NCBI RefSeq assembly: GCF_032854445.1
Contig: NC_088295.1
Span: 57,457,249-57,521,248, forward strand
Length of the DNA stretch: 64,000 nucleotides
Origin: Liolophura sinensis
Taxonomy: Eukaryota; Mollusca; Polyplacophora; Chitonida; Chitonidae
Direction of reading: 5' to 3'
In this document: in pieces, positions 47,506 to 61,050 of the stretch
Layout: each line of letters opens with the position of its first letter
How positions within the stretch are numbered: position 1 is the first letter of the stretch
Notes under the pieces: model-generated
Databases searched by the model: none
What the model saw: the letters and a program-made list of their open reading frames with translations, nothing else
Told to the model about the DNA's origin: nothing
Translations under genes and position numbers: made by a program

Positions 47506-48535
47506 CACTGTGTAACACTGGACCACGTGCATGAACCCTGTATATACGTCTCCATGACTCTCTATAGATCCCCGATGTATAACACTTTGTGACAAGCGAT
47601 GAAAGCGTGGGAAGAAGTTCGTGTTTAAGCTTGTGCTCTTATATATATTTATCGAAGTTGTCCATTTGTGCATGACATGTCGGTTAATCTGCAATCACGA
47701 CGTCTTATACCAATATATCAGGGTGTTCAAATACTCGACGGTTGTGGGTCAATATAAATAGATGCATGGTATAATTAATCTAACGGAACTGTGTTACACT
47801 GGTGACAATTGGAAGGAAATTAAAATTAACACGGTGAAATATTGATGAATTTTGTGTCGTCTTACAGACGTAAACTTAACGGAGTTGGACTGTGGAAGTA
47901 AATAATTCACAGCATCTCATTAACTCAACGTGTAGACATATTAGGGAGTTGAGCCGACTCAACATACAGTCGACCTTCAATGTTATACGTGTTATATGTC
48001 TGTGCCATAAAACCCGGCAATGCGTAGGAGAGTCGAGGAAGTTTAATTTGACGAATGTTGTATTAACTTGCACGAAATACCGTTTGATGTCTGCCCACGC
48101 CTATTCGTTCTGAGGAAATTAATGGATGGTATTAGGTAAGTTTAAAGAAAACTATTCTGGTCTTTTACTTAAAAGAAATCCGGATAATTGATGGACACGT
48201 AAAGGTATATTGCGCCTGATAGTCATTTTGTTGAGGGGACCTTTCATTTTTCTTAGAGTTTTAAAGTGTCTGTAGAAAACGCCCACGTTTATTCGAATGT
48301 ATAAGATCAGAAGCACATTCTCTATATAACCTTCAAGCCTATTTTATAGAGGAAAAATGTTAAATATGGAATTTCAGTTTGGAGGACTTGTTCTTTGTAG
48401 ACTTTCAAGAATGTTTTGCTTATATGATTGCGAACTGGTGCATGGATGATTCGAACCCGTGACATCATCGATCATATAGGTCTGACAGTTGCAGCGATTC
48501 TGCACTTCATAATTCTGAGCCAGGTATGGGCCCAG

Positions 48536-48543
48536 ATATATAT

Positions 48544-48586
<43 letters not shown>
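48536..48586. repeat. (TA)n microsatellite
   Basis: About 25 TA units with one TAGA interruption near the left end. Confidence 0.95.
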
Positions 48587-48589
<3 letters not shown>

Positions 48590-48769
48590 GTCATTCGTTT
48601 TTTTATGCTGTAATGAAGACTTTATCGACACAGACAACACATCCCGTTAATTTTCAACAGAATTTACTTTGTTAAGCATTTTTTAGATGACGGAAGTTCA
48701 TAAGTAATAAGCGATATGATTTACCTCAGGCATTCTCGAAACCTACCCCAGTTGTATATGTTAAGTCCA

Positions 48770-48822
48770 AAAATCTTACGTATGGCGTTCAACAAGGTTC
48801 AAACAAATAAATAAATAAATAA
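48770..48822 (+). mobile_element. SINE-A tail relic
   Basis: TACGTATGGCGTTCAACAAG followed by AACAAATAAATAAATAAATA. Too short for firm assignment. Confidence 0.45.
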
Positions 48823-50351
48823 ACTATAGGTGTTTCCTGGAATAAATAATTAGAAAGATTGATATGTAAAATACTCCTTCTATATCGAGTTGTTAGGTCA
48901 GAAAACATTAACCGAATTGAAGATTCAAAATCAAGGCCTTACAGTGAGTAAGGATACAAACGTAACAAGTTGCATGATCTTTGCCATATTATTCAAGAGC
49001 CTAAATGTTTATACCCCAGGGTAAAATTAAATTACTCTGATTCCTCTAAAATTAAATTTGTATATTAATCTGTCTTATATTCTGAAGATGTCTTAGGGCA
49101 GAGGAAAAGAACTTTTGGCGGAACTGGCTATTTGCATGTTAGGATGTAATTGTATATGGAGATGTATGAGAGAGTGTTCACATAGTTAAGTGAATATAAA
49201 TACGTAAATGAGGTAAAATTATCGAAGAAATGTGGGTATTTAAGCACATTCCTGTAGGACGAATAATAAATGTTAAGTTCCCTATACCTACAGAATGTGG
49301 ATAGCCTGTATCACATCTTAACCGTTGCACAATCAACTTTAACTGTGAAAACGCTACACTTAATTCGTACCAAAAGCGGTGTATTCAAAACTTCTTACAA
49401 CTAGTTTAATGAATGCGCCTACAAATCGGCCTGCAATCAAAGATGAAAGACGGTTGTCATGTGGGTGGTCTACCTACAAAGGCAGGAGAGAAAACTGGAG
49501 AGGGTTCTGTTGAGCTATACTGCAATACCGGTAAGTTATATATATGTAAGGTGTGCGAGTAATCCGTGATTCTTGCATTCCAAAGACAGTGTGTGGCAAA
49601 GCGAATGCTCTAACAGTGTATGTATACGATAAATAATACATTGCCTAAGATTTATGAGTATTAAGCTTTTCTGACAGGCAAACCTCACAGAATGTAACGG
49701 CTTCGTTTCCACCTCGGAGCCATAAGCCGTTGATTTATCACCGCGAGATGACAAAGAGATTGAGGGGTATATAGTGATGCATGGACGACTGGGTGAAGGG
49801 TGGAGGGAAATAAACTGTCCCGTTTCACACCTGTACGCCCACGAGTCGTAATTAATAACAGTTAACATCCTGAAAAATGGCAAAAACCTCTTCGGGTATG
49901 CTAGAGTGTAGTAGGTATAGCAAGCGACATGTCACTGGAGCTACATGTATTATATACACATAACACGATGCTGATTTAAATCCGCGAACTAGATCACTGA
50001 TAAAGATGATTAATTAAAAACCAGAGACTATATATTATACTATTCAGGTGTTTACTTACACACGCTGTGTTGTTCACACCTGGGAAATTGTATAAAGGTA
50101 GAACTCCCCCCCCCCAGCACAACAAATGCGCATACCTGAGATAACATATATAGAGTAATTATTCCGCTGTTCTCATTTTTCTCTCTCTTTTTTGTGACAT
50201 TGCGGGTTCTAAATGCTAATGTGAAATATTTCCGCTTGAATCTCTATAGCTGAGGTTTTATTTATTTTTGACCAGTCGAACCTTTGCCAGCCTTGTAAGT
50301 GATTACATAGACATGAAATATGATCTTTCCTCCTTCCTTAAAGGGATTTCG

Positions 50352-50590
50352 ATTGTTCAGATAGTTAAAGCGCTGGTTCGTTGCGGCTATATCAGTTCGC
50401 GTGTTCAAATCAGTGCGCGTGTTCAAATCCAGCTCTCGCAGGTTCGGCCCCGGTACTAAATCAAGAGGTTTGTCAGGAATACCTGACGATGGGCAGTGAT
50501 ACAGGCCTAATTCGGACACTTCCGTTTCATCCATCCATCACCCTGACCGACTCCATTTATAGGCCGAGAATAAAATTCAGTTAATCAACG
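50352..50590 (+). mobile_element. SINE-D copy with duplicated B-box region
   Basis: TTCAGATAGTTAAAGCGCTG head. GCGTGTTCAAATC occurs twice (about 50399 and 50417), then CAGCTCTCGCAGGTTCGG, GTCAGGAATACCTGACGATG and CATCACCCTGACC. It has the same layout as 41661-41886. Confidence 0.7.
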
Positions 50591-50614
50591 CACAGGAAGC
50601 AGTACCTTTGTTAT

Positions 50615-50755
50615 ATTTATTTATTTGATTGGTGTTTTACGCTGCGCTCAGAAATATTTCACTTATACGATGGCAACCAGCATTATAGTGGTGGAGGTGG
50701 TGGGGGGCGGGGGGCATGGGCAGCATTCTTTTGATGCTGGCAGACCTTCCCAGGT
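50615..50755 (-). mobile_element. SINE-A, core replaced by a G-rich stretch
   Basis: TTTATTTATTTGATTGGTGT and ACGATGGCAACCAGCATTAT, then a G-rich block in place of the usual GGGAGGAAACC region, then GATGCTGGCAGACCTTCCCA. Confidence 0.75.
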
Positions 50756-52361
50756 GGGGTGTCCTAGTTGTAAGGGTACTCTTTATCTTGCATTATCATT
50801 TGGCTTAACATCAAAACGGTTATAATATTGGCCTATGTGCTAAATTTTCAAGCATCTGCAAAGTTAATCTGACAAAACGGATGTGGGCAAGCACCTTACA
50901 GTTTAATAAGTTGCCCAGTCAATTGATATGGGCTGTGAGGAGTATGCATTCAAACATGGCGGCTGGAAGTGGAATTTATTCAGCTTCCACAACAGTTTCA
51001 TGCTTGTGTGCATTTACTAGCCATGACACATGGGAACACCCACCTGGAATGGATAGCTGAGACAACTGTGACTACGGAGTGACAAATTACTTAGTGCCCT
51101 GCTGTAGTATACTGAAGCCAGCAAGGGAAGTACAGAGGTGTTCAAGGTAAGCTTATGGAACGGGATACAGCCGTGATAGTGTGGTCACAGCCCTATAGAG
51201 CTAGGCTGAACCCTGCTTAATTATCATAAATTAATGTAATCTAACTGAACTTGTACAAATCTTAACCCAAGTCTTTAAAGATCTAAACTTGAAAATATCC
51301 AAAAACAAATGGACGGAGGGCCTATAGACAGACAGGGTTTAAGTAAAAAAGCAAATCTTACGTTAACGGTGGGCATATAGTTGTGTTTATTATCTGAAAG
51401 CGTACATGTAATGTTAAAGGCTGTTGTAACGAAATGTTGAAAAGCGGGATTCAGCCCAGAAATTAGAAAACAAAAGAGTATACATTACATTCATTGAGCA
51501 GCCCGTGAGAAATTATCTACTGCCTTGTGTTATTATGAACGTATTTTGTCATGACTCAGTTGTACACAGACCATCCGATGACTCAACCACTGATCACTGG
51601 CGACATCCACTCTGCAGCTGTCATTCAAGAAATAACACCCCCCCCCCCCAAAAAAAAGTACACACAGCCTTTCATTCATTCACGAATGCTTTGAAGTATC
51701 AACAAAGCGGGAGTTGTGTATTTTTCGAAATTTAATTGAATCCGTGACTGAAGCAGCTTTTGTTAATTCAAGGCGTAGTCGAAGTGCAGACAAACAGACA
51801 GCCTGGTACCCCAAGTGTTTAATCTCCTCGAAGAAACAGAAAGCCTTGTTATGTGGCGTCATCAAAAGTGGCGTTCTACTTTCAGTGATGGTTTGGCCAA
51901 GTATACATTAAGCTACTACATATTATGCAGGAAATTAACATATACTTCATATACCAGAACAAGATTTTTGTCCAAAATATAAGAAAGAGCAACACGTCCT
52001 TTTTAAATATATTTCCAGAGAAAGTTTTCCTTCTTGTTTCTTTACACGTGCCACAGTGCTTGTATGCACTGTTCGGATTAGTGTATACAATACGCCTGCC
52101 TACAATTCTCTGACCATGACCTCGTACATAGTGTCAAAAACTAGGTCACATCTTTACAAATATTCATGAGATGCCACAACTATGTGTTGACCAATAGGTA
52201 ATTGTGTTAGGGTTCACGCCTCGAGAATATTCTTTACTCTACAAGGAGCCTATTTTGACCTAGTTATAAAACCGGCTATTTGATTGGTGTAAATGAGTCA
52301 GCACGTCAGTACAGGGTAGTAGATTTCAAAACTGATTCAAACGGGTTCCGCCCAGCCAGTA

Positions 52362-52478
52362 TTATGGCGGCGGCCAGCATTATGGTGGGTGGAAACCAGG
52401 CAGCGCCCGGGGGAGCCCACGACCATCAGCAAGTTGCTGGAAAACCTTCCCACGTACTGCCGGGGAGGAAGCCACAAC
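52362..52478 (-). mobile_element. SINE-A core fragment without tail
   Basis: GGCGGCCAGCATTATGGTGG, GAGCCCACGACCATCAGCAA, GTTGCTGGAAAACCTTCCCA and GAGGAAGCCACAAC. The 3' tail half is missing. Confidence 0.85.
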
Positions 52479-53183
52479 AAATTTGAAGGCAACCCTACAA
52501 TGCTGGAGGACTGCCATAGCAAAATACAGTATATCCTATTTTCAGATCACCATCCAAGTGACATTATACCACAGTATGTAGGAGAAAGTGTGAAGTGGAA
52601 TGTGTGCGTCAGAGCTGGATTTGTTTTGTATAACTGGTAAACATTTGTCACGTGTTCTCACCAGCGTGAAGTGCGTGCGCACTAAGAATAGATTTGGCGG
52701 TCATCAATCCATCATAGGGTAATGCCGTTTGTGTCTCGAGTTGCATGTAGCTCGGGTCAAGAACTGGGATTTAGCTCCATCACGGCTGATGGACTCATTT
52801 ATGTGGAAAAGTACAAAAGTATTAGCATGAAAGAAAACCCATCCCGCTCCACACAAACGATCTATCAAATCATAATGGTCGTGCTTGCTGAGTCCATCCA
52901 AACTTTCAGCGTCTGGACACATTTGCTGAAAAGTGTATTATCAGTTAAGCCCGACATTTACTTCAGTCTATGCTAAAGTGCCATTAGTTTGTTTTATTAG
53001 GTCAAGATGGGTATTACTATTTAAACCTGGCTTAACTTTCTATACACTTTTAAAAACCGGCTCCTAGGACGGCCTTCACAAAACTTAGTGTATGCTGACT
53101 TCCGTTTTTTAATTGACTTCACCTTATATAGAGTTTCAAGACAGACGGCATATATTTATCTTTCTTGAGTCAATTTTCTCAAG

Positions 53184-53373
53184 TTTATTTATTTATTCAT
53201 CTTTTTAATTGGTGTTTTACATCCTACTCAAGAGTATTTTACTTATACTATGGAGCATTATCATGGAATGAAACGGGGCAGAGCCCGGAGTAAACCCGCG
53301 ACCTTCCCGCAGGTTGCTGGAAGACCTTAACACGTACAGCTGGAGAGGAAGCCAGCATGAGCTGGGCTTGAAC
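53184..53373 (-). mobile_element. SINE-A, lacking most of the head
   Basis: TTTATTTATTTATTCATCTT, ATTGGTGTTTTACATCCTAC, CGCAGGTTGCTGGAAGACCT and GAAGCCAGCATGAGCTGGGC. Confidence 0.87.
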
Positions 53374-53587
53374 CACATGTTTATAATCTGTGATTTTAAA
53401 CATGTCAACAGGAAGGGAATTCGAAACCCTGCATGACCAGACTGGTTAAATGTCGGTAAAACATAACAACACAATTCAACCACCAGGAGTTATAAATTCA
53501 TTTTATGCACTTATGATTTCGGGTAAACTTAGGATCGATGCTTTGGCTTAAGGTTAAATCTGATATATTTAACACATTTAACACATT

Positions 53588-53613
53588 AAGTGGGAAGGTC
53601 TGCCAGCAACGAA
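53588..53613 (+). mobile_element. SINE-A core fragment
   Basis: AGTGGGAAGGTCTGCCAGCA is an exact-looking piece of the core. Nothing else of the element is present. Confidence 0.5.
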
Positions 53614-56352
53614 ATCTCACGTGACCCTTTGAGTATTGGTACTCCACAATTAAATCACGTGACGTGTACTCAACACGTTATAATCGCCGTTACAATGTTT
53701 TGTAGCGTCACCGAAACTTATCATAATAGGTTAATTTATGTCATGGTGCAGGTGGACCCATTTTAGAATGTAGAGTCAAACAGGCACAGTGTAAATCCAT
53801 TGTTTTGTTTCTCAATACTAGAACAGTATTTACAGACGGTCACTGTGGATTTGGTTTTCGCACAACTTTCATTCGGCAATTCGCAACTCAACCAATAAAG
53901 AACTTTAATTCTACTGCATCTGTAACGTTTACATCATCAGAGATTTGTTTCATCCGACAAACTCGCCACAGAAGATATAATAACCGAAAAATGACCTACT
54001 GATAGTGGTTTATAAATATAGAGCAACGTACAAGTCATCATCTGCCACGTTTAGTTTATTTACTCCAATGTTTATGTATCAAGTTCAATGGTTTAAGCGG
54101 TTGGGTTGGCTGCTGACCTTGATTGTTTTCAACGTACCAAGCAACATCATGGTTATCGCACTGAGTGACTGAAGGTTTGACCGATATCACAGCGAGACTG
54201 TCCGGAATCCAGGTGAAGGTCAATCAAGCAAGGCAGCAGATCAGCCCAAGGACTACGCTTCACATGTTTTTGTTTCACGCATGCTCATTAAAGGCACGTT
54301 GAGCGTGCTGCGATGTGAACCATATGAACACAGAATACATCAGTGTGGAGTGTAAACACTAGAGCAGCAAATGACCGTGTTATAGTTGACAAGTTATGCA
54401 TAACCGGTGATTTGCGGCCCCCATTTATGGGTTACCTCAATTAGGGTTTGATTTTAACTGTACAAGTTAATGATTGAAAAGTAACAACTTATAACCCCCC
54501 TAGCACCATTGGCTAAGTAGAATTGGATGAAAAAAGCAGTGATCACTGGTCTAAAATTACTCTCAAAGCTTTGTTGGCATTTAGTAAACATTTACATGAA
54601 ATCAGTGGAAGGGAAGCGAGGGCATGATACTGAGTGTGAGACATAACGCGAGGAGGGGTGGGGATGCGGTCCTTAACCACCTACTTTTAATATTCGTACT
54701 AACAGAGTTCTGTGCTAATTCACTTAGTTAACACAATGTTTTAATTTGTGCACTTCTTGTGACCACATCAAAACCACCGTAGTGAAATAAAGATTTGATG
54801 GTCCAGGAATAAAATGTTATACTCAAGTATTCCCTTAGCTTTCGGTCTGGACAGTTTTCCACTAATTTTCACCTGCATTTGCTTGTGTTGCATTAGTCAC
54901 CAGATGTGACACCCGATCCACCATGCAGAGCTATGATCAATGCCGTCAGCCAGCCTGAAAAGCGACGGTGAGCAAGACAATCTCACAAAAAAATGTTTCC
55001 AATCCGTTATACCCCGAAACCAAAAATATGTTTAATAAAATATTAGAGTAATAGGAAATTCTGGAGAAATATCAGGGACCTTAACTATAGTTTTAAAATC
55101 AAAGTTTTTGTGTTTTTTTTTTCTAAAACGTTTGGCAGGATATTGTTTTAAGTAATGAAATGGGATTTCTCGTACTTGCTCCAAACGGACTCCTAGCGTT
55201 GAAAAATCTGTCAGAATAAATTAGAAAGACGGGAGAGTTATCTACCATACTCACGAAAACTATTTTTGGTAAAGAAATAAATGCTAATAAGCATAATCCT
55301 TACAGCGCATGCGTCGCTCTCTACCTTTGCTTGACATCTCTGCCACAAATAGACAAACTTGACCTTTGAGACCTGTAAGACGCATGTAGTCTTGTTTAGG
55401 ATTTGCCTCATCATGTGTGTCCTCCGGCGGAACTATTTAATCAGCATTCATCAATAAAATTGTTTTAGGTTTTGGTTAGAGTCATGTTGTACATACTCTA
55501 GATAAATTGAATGCATGTGTAAACACAGTCATATTTAGAAATAATGGTTGAGACGGATTATTTGTGTTTTCTGACATCACTTCCTGCCTCATCACCAAGT
55601 CCGAGTATACTGACTGATGGTTGAGAAATATTTGCGCATGCCATATTCATAGCTGCTTAACCTGCAGTCAGAGTCCGGCGCATTTGGCTGAATGGTGTGG
55701 AACACCTAGCGGCCGGAAAAAACACTTCACCTGCCTCTAGCTAGTCAAATCTACGTCGTACAATATCCCCTTCTCAACCAACAGTCACTGTACTCGGATT
55801 ACCTCATCACCGTGACCCCAGTCACCTTGGTGCTGTTCAAAATTTGCTGTTGGTAGCAGTGATGCAAAGCGAAAGCGAAAGAGAGCGATGCATGCACTGT
55901 AAGGAGTGTGGATCAATTTCATATAAAAAAAGTTGCAGAATAAATGCATACCTTGAAAGTCTAGAAAAGTGGATCGTTTTCATGTAATTGTTTATTAAAT
56001 GCGACGAAAACACGGTAGGTTGAGTATTATTTCTAGATCAGACGTCTATTAAAGTACATTTGACATTACTGTATTTTTTTTATCTGATTCTACTTATGTC
56101 ATGACGCTTAGAGCTTGTAATTGGATACTGTATAAGCATTTATATCAACAGTTAAAACGAAACCTTATCTGAAGCCAACTGAAAAGAGTATGTGCCTAAA
56201 AACTGTAGCTGTGACAAAACTTGCTTCACTACTGAGTTTCTTGGCTTATTACTCATGAACATTGACGGTGGTACCGTATCTATCTTGGTGTTAATAGAGT
56301 GAATTGGTTCATAGGTTATTAGCGCCGTGTTCAGAATGGTAGTATCCAGTGT

Positions 56353-56645
56353 AAACCACCTTTCTTCATCAGGTATGGTACCTCACAAATCTCCTGAACC
56401 CAAAGCCTAGGACGAAACAGCGACGGGTGGATTCCAGCACGCGATCTCACTGGAAGAGCCTGATGATCGCAGCGAGCCAGCGCTTTAATGATCTGAACGA
56501 GCACGGCCCTGCCTTGGTGTTAACAGCGGGTTCGCAACAGTATAATAAAGGCGTCGTCCTAGGGACCTCCAGCTATCACAACCCACATCAAATTGACATG
56601 GGTTTACTTAGTCACCGGATGCTGAAGCAGTTTGTCACATCTTGA
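56353..56645 (+). other. Unrecognised open frame of coding-like composition
   Basis: Open from a TAA at about 56350 to TGA at 56643-56645. The ATG-initiated part begins at 56427 (72 aa, WKSLMIAASQRFNDLNEHGP...). It is preceded by TTTCTTCATCAG, a passable acceptor, and is more G+C-rich than its surroundings. No domain is recognised and no partner exon was found. It could be an isolated exon, an old insertion or chance. Confidence 0.2.
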
Positions 56646-57520
56646 AGAAAGTCATAATGGTTGTGGGTTTGTACAAGAATGTCACTTTTCCTCATTATAC
56701 AGCTTTGAAAGTCAGCGTAAACCAAGCTGTCCACAAAGACGGTGTGTTTTTCTAGCGCTCCTGGTATCGTTTGCATGTGCTTTGTATGGTGGATATGACA
56801 TCATTACGCAGACGTAGGCGTAGTATCGTCAACCTAACCGTCTTACTCAATCAGGGAGCTAATGTTTTACCAGAAATGCGGCGAGTTCAAAGGAATAAAT
56901 TTGTGTGATTGCATCAAAAGCATTATTCACGTAATACAAAAAGGTGTTTTTTTCGCCCTAACCGCATATCCCCGTCAAAGATTTATCACTCCTTTGATAA
57001 AAAAAAAAGCTTCAGGCTTTAACCCTGGAATATGACAAGGATATCTCGACATTTACTTAAACAATGCATATTTTTCTCCCACTAGTCATGGAGAGACACA
57101 TTCAGTTTGTCAAATTCCCCTAATTTGCCTTTTGCTTCACTGAAATTTCTGAACGTTGTTGCCGAGGGCTAGAGGTTTTTAACGAAGCCACATGTGAATC
57201 TGTCAATTGTTATCTTTTAATTTCACTAAAACGCTCGTCGCTGAGCAAACAACACACTGCATGAGGAGGAGACAGTATACTATTTCCCCTAAAAAACACC
57301 CTGACTGTTGTTTTCCGCAGCCGGAAATGGTCCCCGATGTTACACGTATACTTGTGTCACACGCTGTACAGCCAGTGCATGTAAATTTGATTGATATTTC
57401 CAGTGATTCAGGAATATTTTGGGTTGGCTAAGTCATTGTCAAGGCAATTACGCCTTGATTTATTACTAGATATTTATCTATAGTATGTGCATGAATTATA
57501 TGCTTTAATTATTGTTTACT

Positions 57521-57631
<111 letters not shown>

Positions 57632-57727
57632 CTGCACCGTCGGTACATTCTTACAAGATACCCTGAGGTAAAGCCACGCACAAGTAGATTCGAACCAAGT
57701 GGAACAGCCACTTATGATAAAATTTTA

Positions 57728-57943
57728 GGGCCTCCGTGACCGAGCTTCTTAGCGCACCAGCGCAGTGCAATGACCAAAGGAGCCTCTCATCAATACGGTC
57801 GCTGTGAGTTCAAGTCCAGCTCATTCTGGCTTCCTCTCTGGGCGTTAGTGGGCTCTATTCGGTTACCCTACACCATGATGCTGACCGCCACTTTATGAGT
57901 GAAATATTCGTGAGTACGGCGTAAAACATCACTCAAATAAACT
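57728..57943 (+). mobile_element. SINE-A with core deletion
   Basis: GGGCCTCCGTGACCGAGCTT head, GTGAGTTCAAGTCCAGCTCA box, then TCTCTGGGCGTTAGTGGGCT skips most of the core. Tail ACATCACTCAAATAAAC. Confidence 0.85.
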
Positions 57944-58291
57944 CTCATGACCCTAGTTAATAAATAGCATGATTGATTGAAGACGGCTATCTTCGCGTTC
58001 ATCTGTCGCCTATAGAGATTCTGTTTCCTTGCAACAGAAGTGCGATTAATTCAGTTTGTCGGTTTCAGAAGAGACAAATTAAGATCACTGTGATATCTGA
58101 CATTGATATATTTTTTTAACTCGCGTGCTTGGCTTCAAAAGAAGTAAGAAGTGCATTTCTCTGTACCAAACGTTTTTCAGTTGTTGCATTTTAAAACTAA
58201 ATGTTAGCGCCACAGATTTTTTGCCTGTTTCAGAGAAGCCGCCTTTAAATCCTTTGTCCGTGCATCCTTTGTTCCCTGGGCACATGTCTCA

Positions 58292-58400
58292 CTGCGGGCA
58301 ATATATATGCGTCATACGTGGGCAAGTTTGTCACTTATTTTCCAGAGGTTGGTGGTTTACCACGGGTGCACTTAAGTTTTGAAACCTGCCATTTACCAGT
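58292..58400 (+). mobile_element. SINE-C copy
   Basis: ATATATGCGTCATACGTGGG, CAAGTTTGTCACTTATTTTC, AGAGGTTGGTGGTTTACCAC and GAAACCTGCCATTTACCA. Confidence 0.6.
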
Positions 58401-58472
58401 GTGTAACTACGCGTCTTTTAAGAAGTAGTTATCAGTTTACTGGTTGACAGAACAATGGATTACAATACTGTC

Positions 58473-58704
58473 CGGGGCCTGCATGGCCGAGTTGGTTACC
58501 ATGAATCAATGATCCAGGAGCCTCTCACTAATGTGGTCGCTGTGAGTCCAGCTCATACTGAATTTCTCTCCGGGGGAAAGTCTTGTCGCAACCTGCGGAT
58601 TGTCGTGGGTTTCCCCCGGGTTCCTCCAACCACAATGCTGGCCGTCGTCGTATAAGTAAAATATTCTTGAGTATGGCGTAAAATACCGATCAACTAAATA
58701 AATT
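58473..58704 (+). mobile_element. SINE-A, near full length
   Basis: GGGGCCTGCATGGCCGAGTT head, core TCGCAACCTGCGGATTGTCG, tail ACCGATCAACTAAATAAA. ATTACAATACTG before and ATTACAATATTG after look like a slightly diverged target duplication. Confidence 0.9.
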
Positions 58705-59424
58705 ACAATATTGATCAAAATGTATTATTAAATGATTCTTGGATTAGTATCCGTGAGCGCTTCTGAAAATGTGATAGATGACACTGGTACCAGGATGTCC
58801 TTACCGTGCGGTAAGAATGAATATCACAATGGCTGTCAGCCGTGACGAGCAATAGATTAACAACTGGATATTAAACAATATGGGTTTTTTTTTTGCGGAC
58901 AGATATTGTTTCACGAAGATTTATGCGATCGATGTCTTCAAAGATAAACCAACCACAGGTCAGCTAGTGCTATGTCATAAATTTGCTCTTTAAAATTACA
59001 AGATATACACTGACACATATAAATGTATGTCGGTTTTACAAGTGTCAAGAGTTGTGTATCGCTTAATAAACAGATTTTTTGTCGAAAACGAGGTTAATCT
59101 TTTGAAATAGCAGATAAACAAATTATCAGCAGTTTTCAGTCATTTTATATAGTTTTAATAGGATGCCTAGATTATATTAATGACATAAGCTCGTCAGGCA
59201 GTCTTGATTGAATTTTAAATGTACAGTACATTATAGAACGTACAGACTGAAATTAAGACTGAAATTCCTGGCATACGCAAAATTCTTCTTACCAAGATGA
59301 ACGGTAATAGTTTTGCCTTTCATGACACTGAGTAGGCATTTACTAGTGTTTTTACTAGCATTTTTTAAATGTATATTTCACTGTTGTTTCACCACATACT
59401 TGGGAATTATTCACAGTTTTATGG

Positions 59425-59522
59425 GTCACACAGGAAATCTGTATGCACGAGTTAAACCAGCAAGCTTTGGCAAGTTACTGACAAGCTGTTCTGCTGGTGA
59501 CATGCACATATTCATACCATAC
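59425..59522 (-). mobile_element. SINE-C copy
   Basis: On the minus strand: ATGAATATGTGCATGTCACC, CTTGTCAGTAACTTGCCAAA, GCTTGCTGGTTTAACTCG and CAGATTTCCTGTGTGACCC. Confidence 0.65.
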
Positions 59523-60055
59523 GGGTGGAAGAAAAATGATCTTCAGCGAAGGTAAGACTGCACACAGGCGCAAATGTCCCACAATGTGAGCAGGGGGAAT
59601 CCATCGTCGTCTTTATATATCAAATAAAATCCTACCGGATAAACGCTTGCGCGATATATCTTTATACATGTAAAACCTTTTTTTCCCTCATCAAACTGAC
59701 ACCCAATTCTCGGCCTTTTACAATATTTATGTTCAAATTTCAGAAAATTTTGGCTGAATCGATTGTAAAATGAATATTGTCCGTAGGTCATGGCACAAAA
59801 ACCTACAGCCTAGCAGTGGTAAATTCAAGTATATTTAGGAGGGAAACATAAATCTGTCTTTGTGACATATTTGAAGGTTTCTTTGGAATAAAAAGACAGA
59901 GACTGCGCGAAGATTGTGCATGAACCAGGATCAATTGTTCTCTAATATAAGTAAGAATTGTTCCAGAACCATGTGTTTAAGAAATGAAATCAATCTTGAA
60001 ATGTTCTTACTGTTCAAGATTTTTATCTGGACCAAGGCTGCCATAACTGAGTTAT

Positions 60056-60535
60056 CAGTAGATTCGGGTAGTTAAATTTGAAGAAGGATTATGCCCTGAT
60101 AACAGATACCAGAACGGACATATCGGTAGATTCGGGTAGTTAAATTTGAAGAAGGATTATGCCCTGATAACAGATACCAGAACGGACATATCGGTAGATT
60201 CGGGTAGTTAAATTTGAAGAAGGATTATGCCCTGATAACAGATACCAGAACTGAGATATCGGTAGATTCGGGTAGTTAAATTCGAAGAAGGATTATGCAA
60301 TGATAACAGATACAAGAACTGAGATATCGGTAGATTCGGGTAGTTAAATTTGAAGAAGGATTATGCAATGATAACAGATACCAGAACGGACATATCGGTA
60401 GATTCGGGTAGTTAAATTTAAAGAAGGATTATGCCCTGATAACAGATACCAGAACGGGCATATCGGTAGATTCGGGTAATTAAATTTGAACGAGGCATCC
60501 CACAGTCTCTGGTGATCAAAGTTTAAAAAGGATTA
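60056..60535. repeat. 68-bp minisatellite, about 7 copies
   Basis: GATTCGGGTAGTTAAATTTG recurs at 60061, 60129, 60197, 60265, 60333, 60401 and 60469, each followed by AAGAAGGATTATG and GATAACAGATAC(C/A)AGAAC. Units differ by a few bases (CCCTG versus CAATG, GGACAT versus TGAGAT). The last unit drifts away after TAATTAAATTTGAAC. Confidence 0.95.
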
Positions 60536-60940
60536 TGATCGAACCAAGGAAAAAATCAATAAAAAGTAACATTTCCTTTGCTAATGTTTTAATGCTTTGT
60601 AACACTCTGTGGTGGTCATTTTGTCATTGAGGCCACGAACGATTTGTTTCGCGTAAAACATCTTATTTAATGTTGGAATAGCTTTCTTGTGGATAAACTG
60701 ACACATGTGGCACTGGTAAACGTATTGTAGGAATTCATACCACCGTGAAAACAGAAGTAAAAACAACATCACCGACATCCTAGATTCTCGGTGTGGTTCA
60801 TAAAAGCCACATCAACCATTTACCAACATTTTGTCCCCGAAATAATCTAATGCAAATTCTAAAAAGAACCGCATCCACCCTATCCTAGAAAAAAGTATTT
60901 TTGAAATAATTTCCAGTGATCTTTCCACTGAGGCTTAATT

Positions 60941-61050
60941 TAATTATTTATTTGATTGGAGTTTTATGCCCTACTCAAGAATATTTCACTTGTACGACGG
61001 CGGTCAGCATTATGGTGGTAGGAAGGAGAATCCCACGACCATCCTCTTGT
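60941..61050 (-). mobile_element. SINE-A 3' part
   Basis: TTATTTATTTGATTGGAGTT, CTCAAGAATATTTCACTTGT, ACGACGGCGGTCAGCATTAT and GAATCCCACGACCATCC, then a break. Confidence 0.85.

Noticed and set aside
48374-48640. Tyr-Ile repeat ORFs on both strands
   Set aside because: Pure (TA)n microsatellite.
49536-49883. 115-codon minus-strand ORF
   Set aside because: No domain, coding-like bias or splice sites; likely chance.
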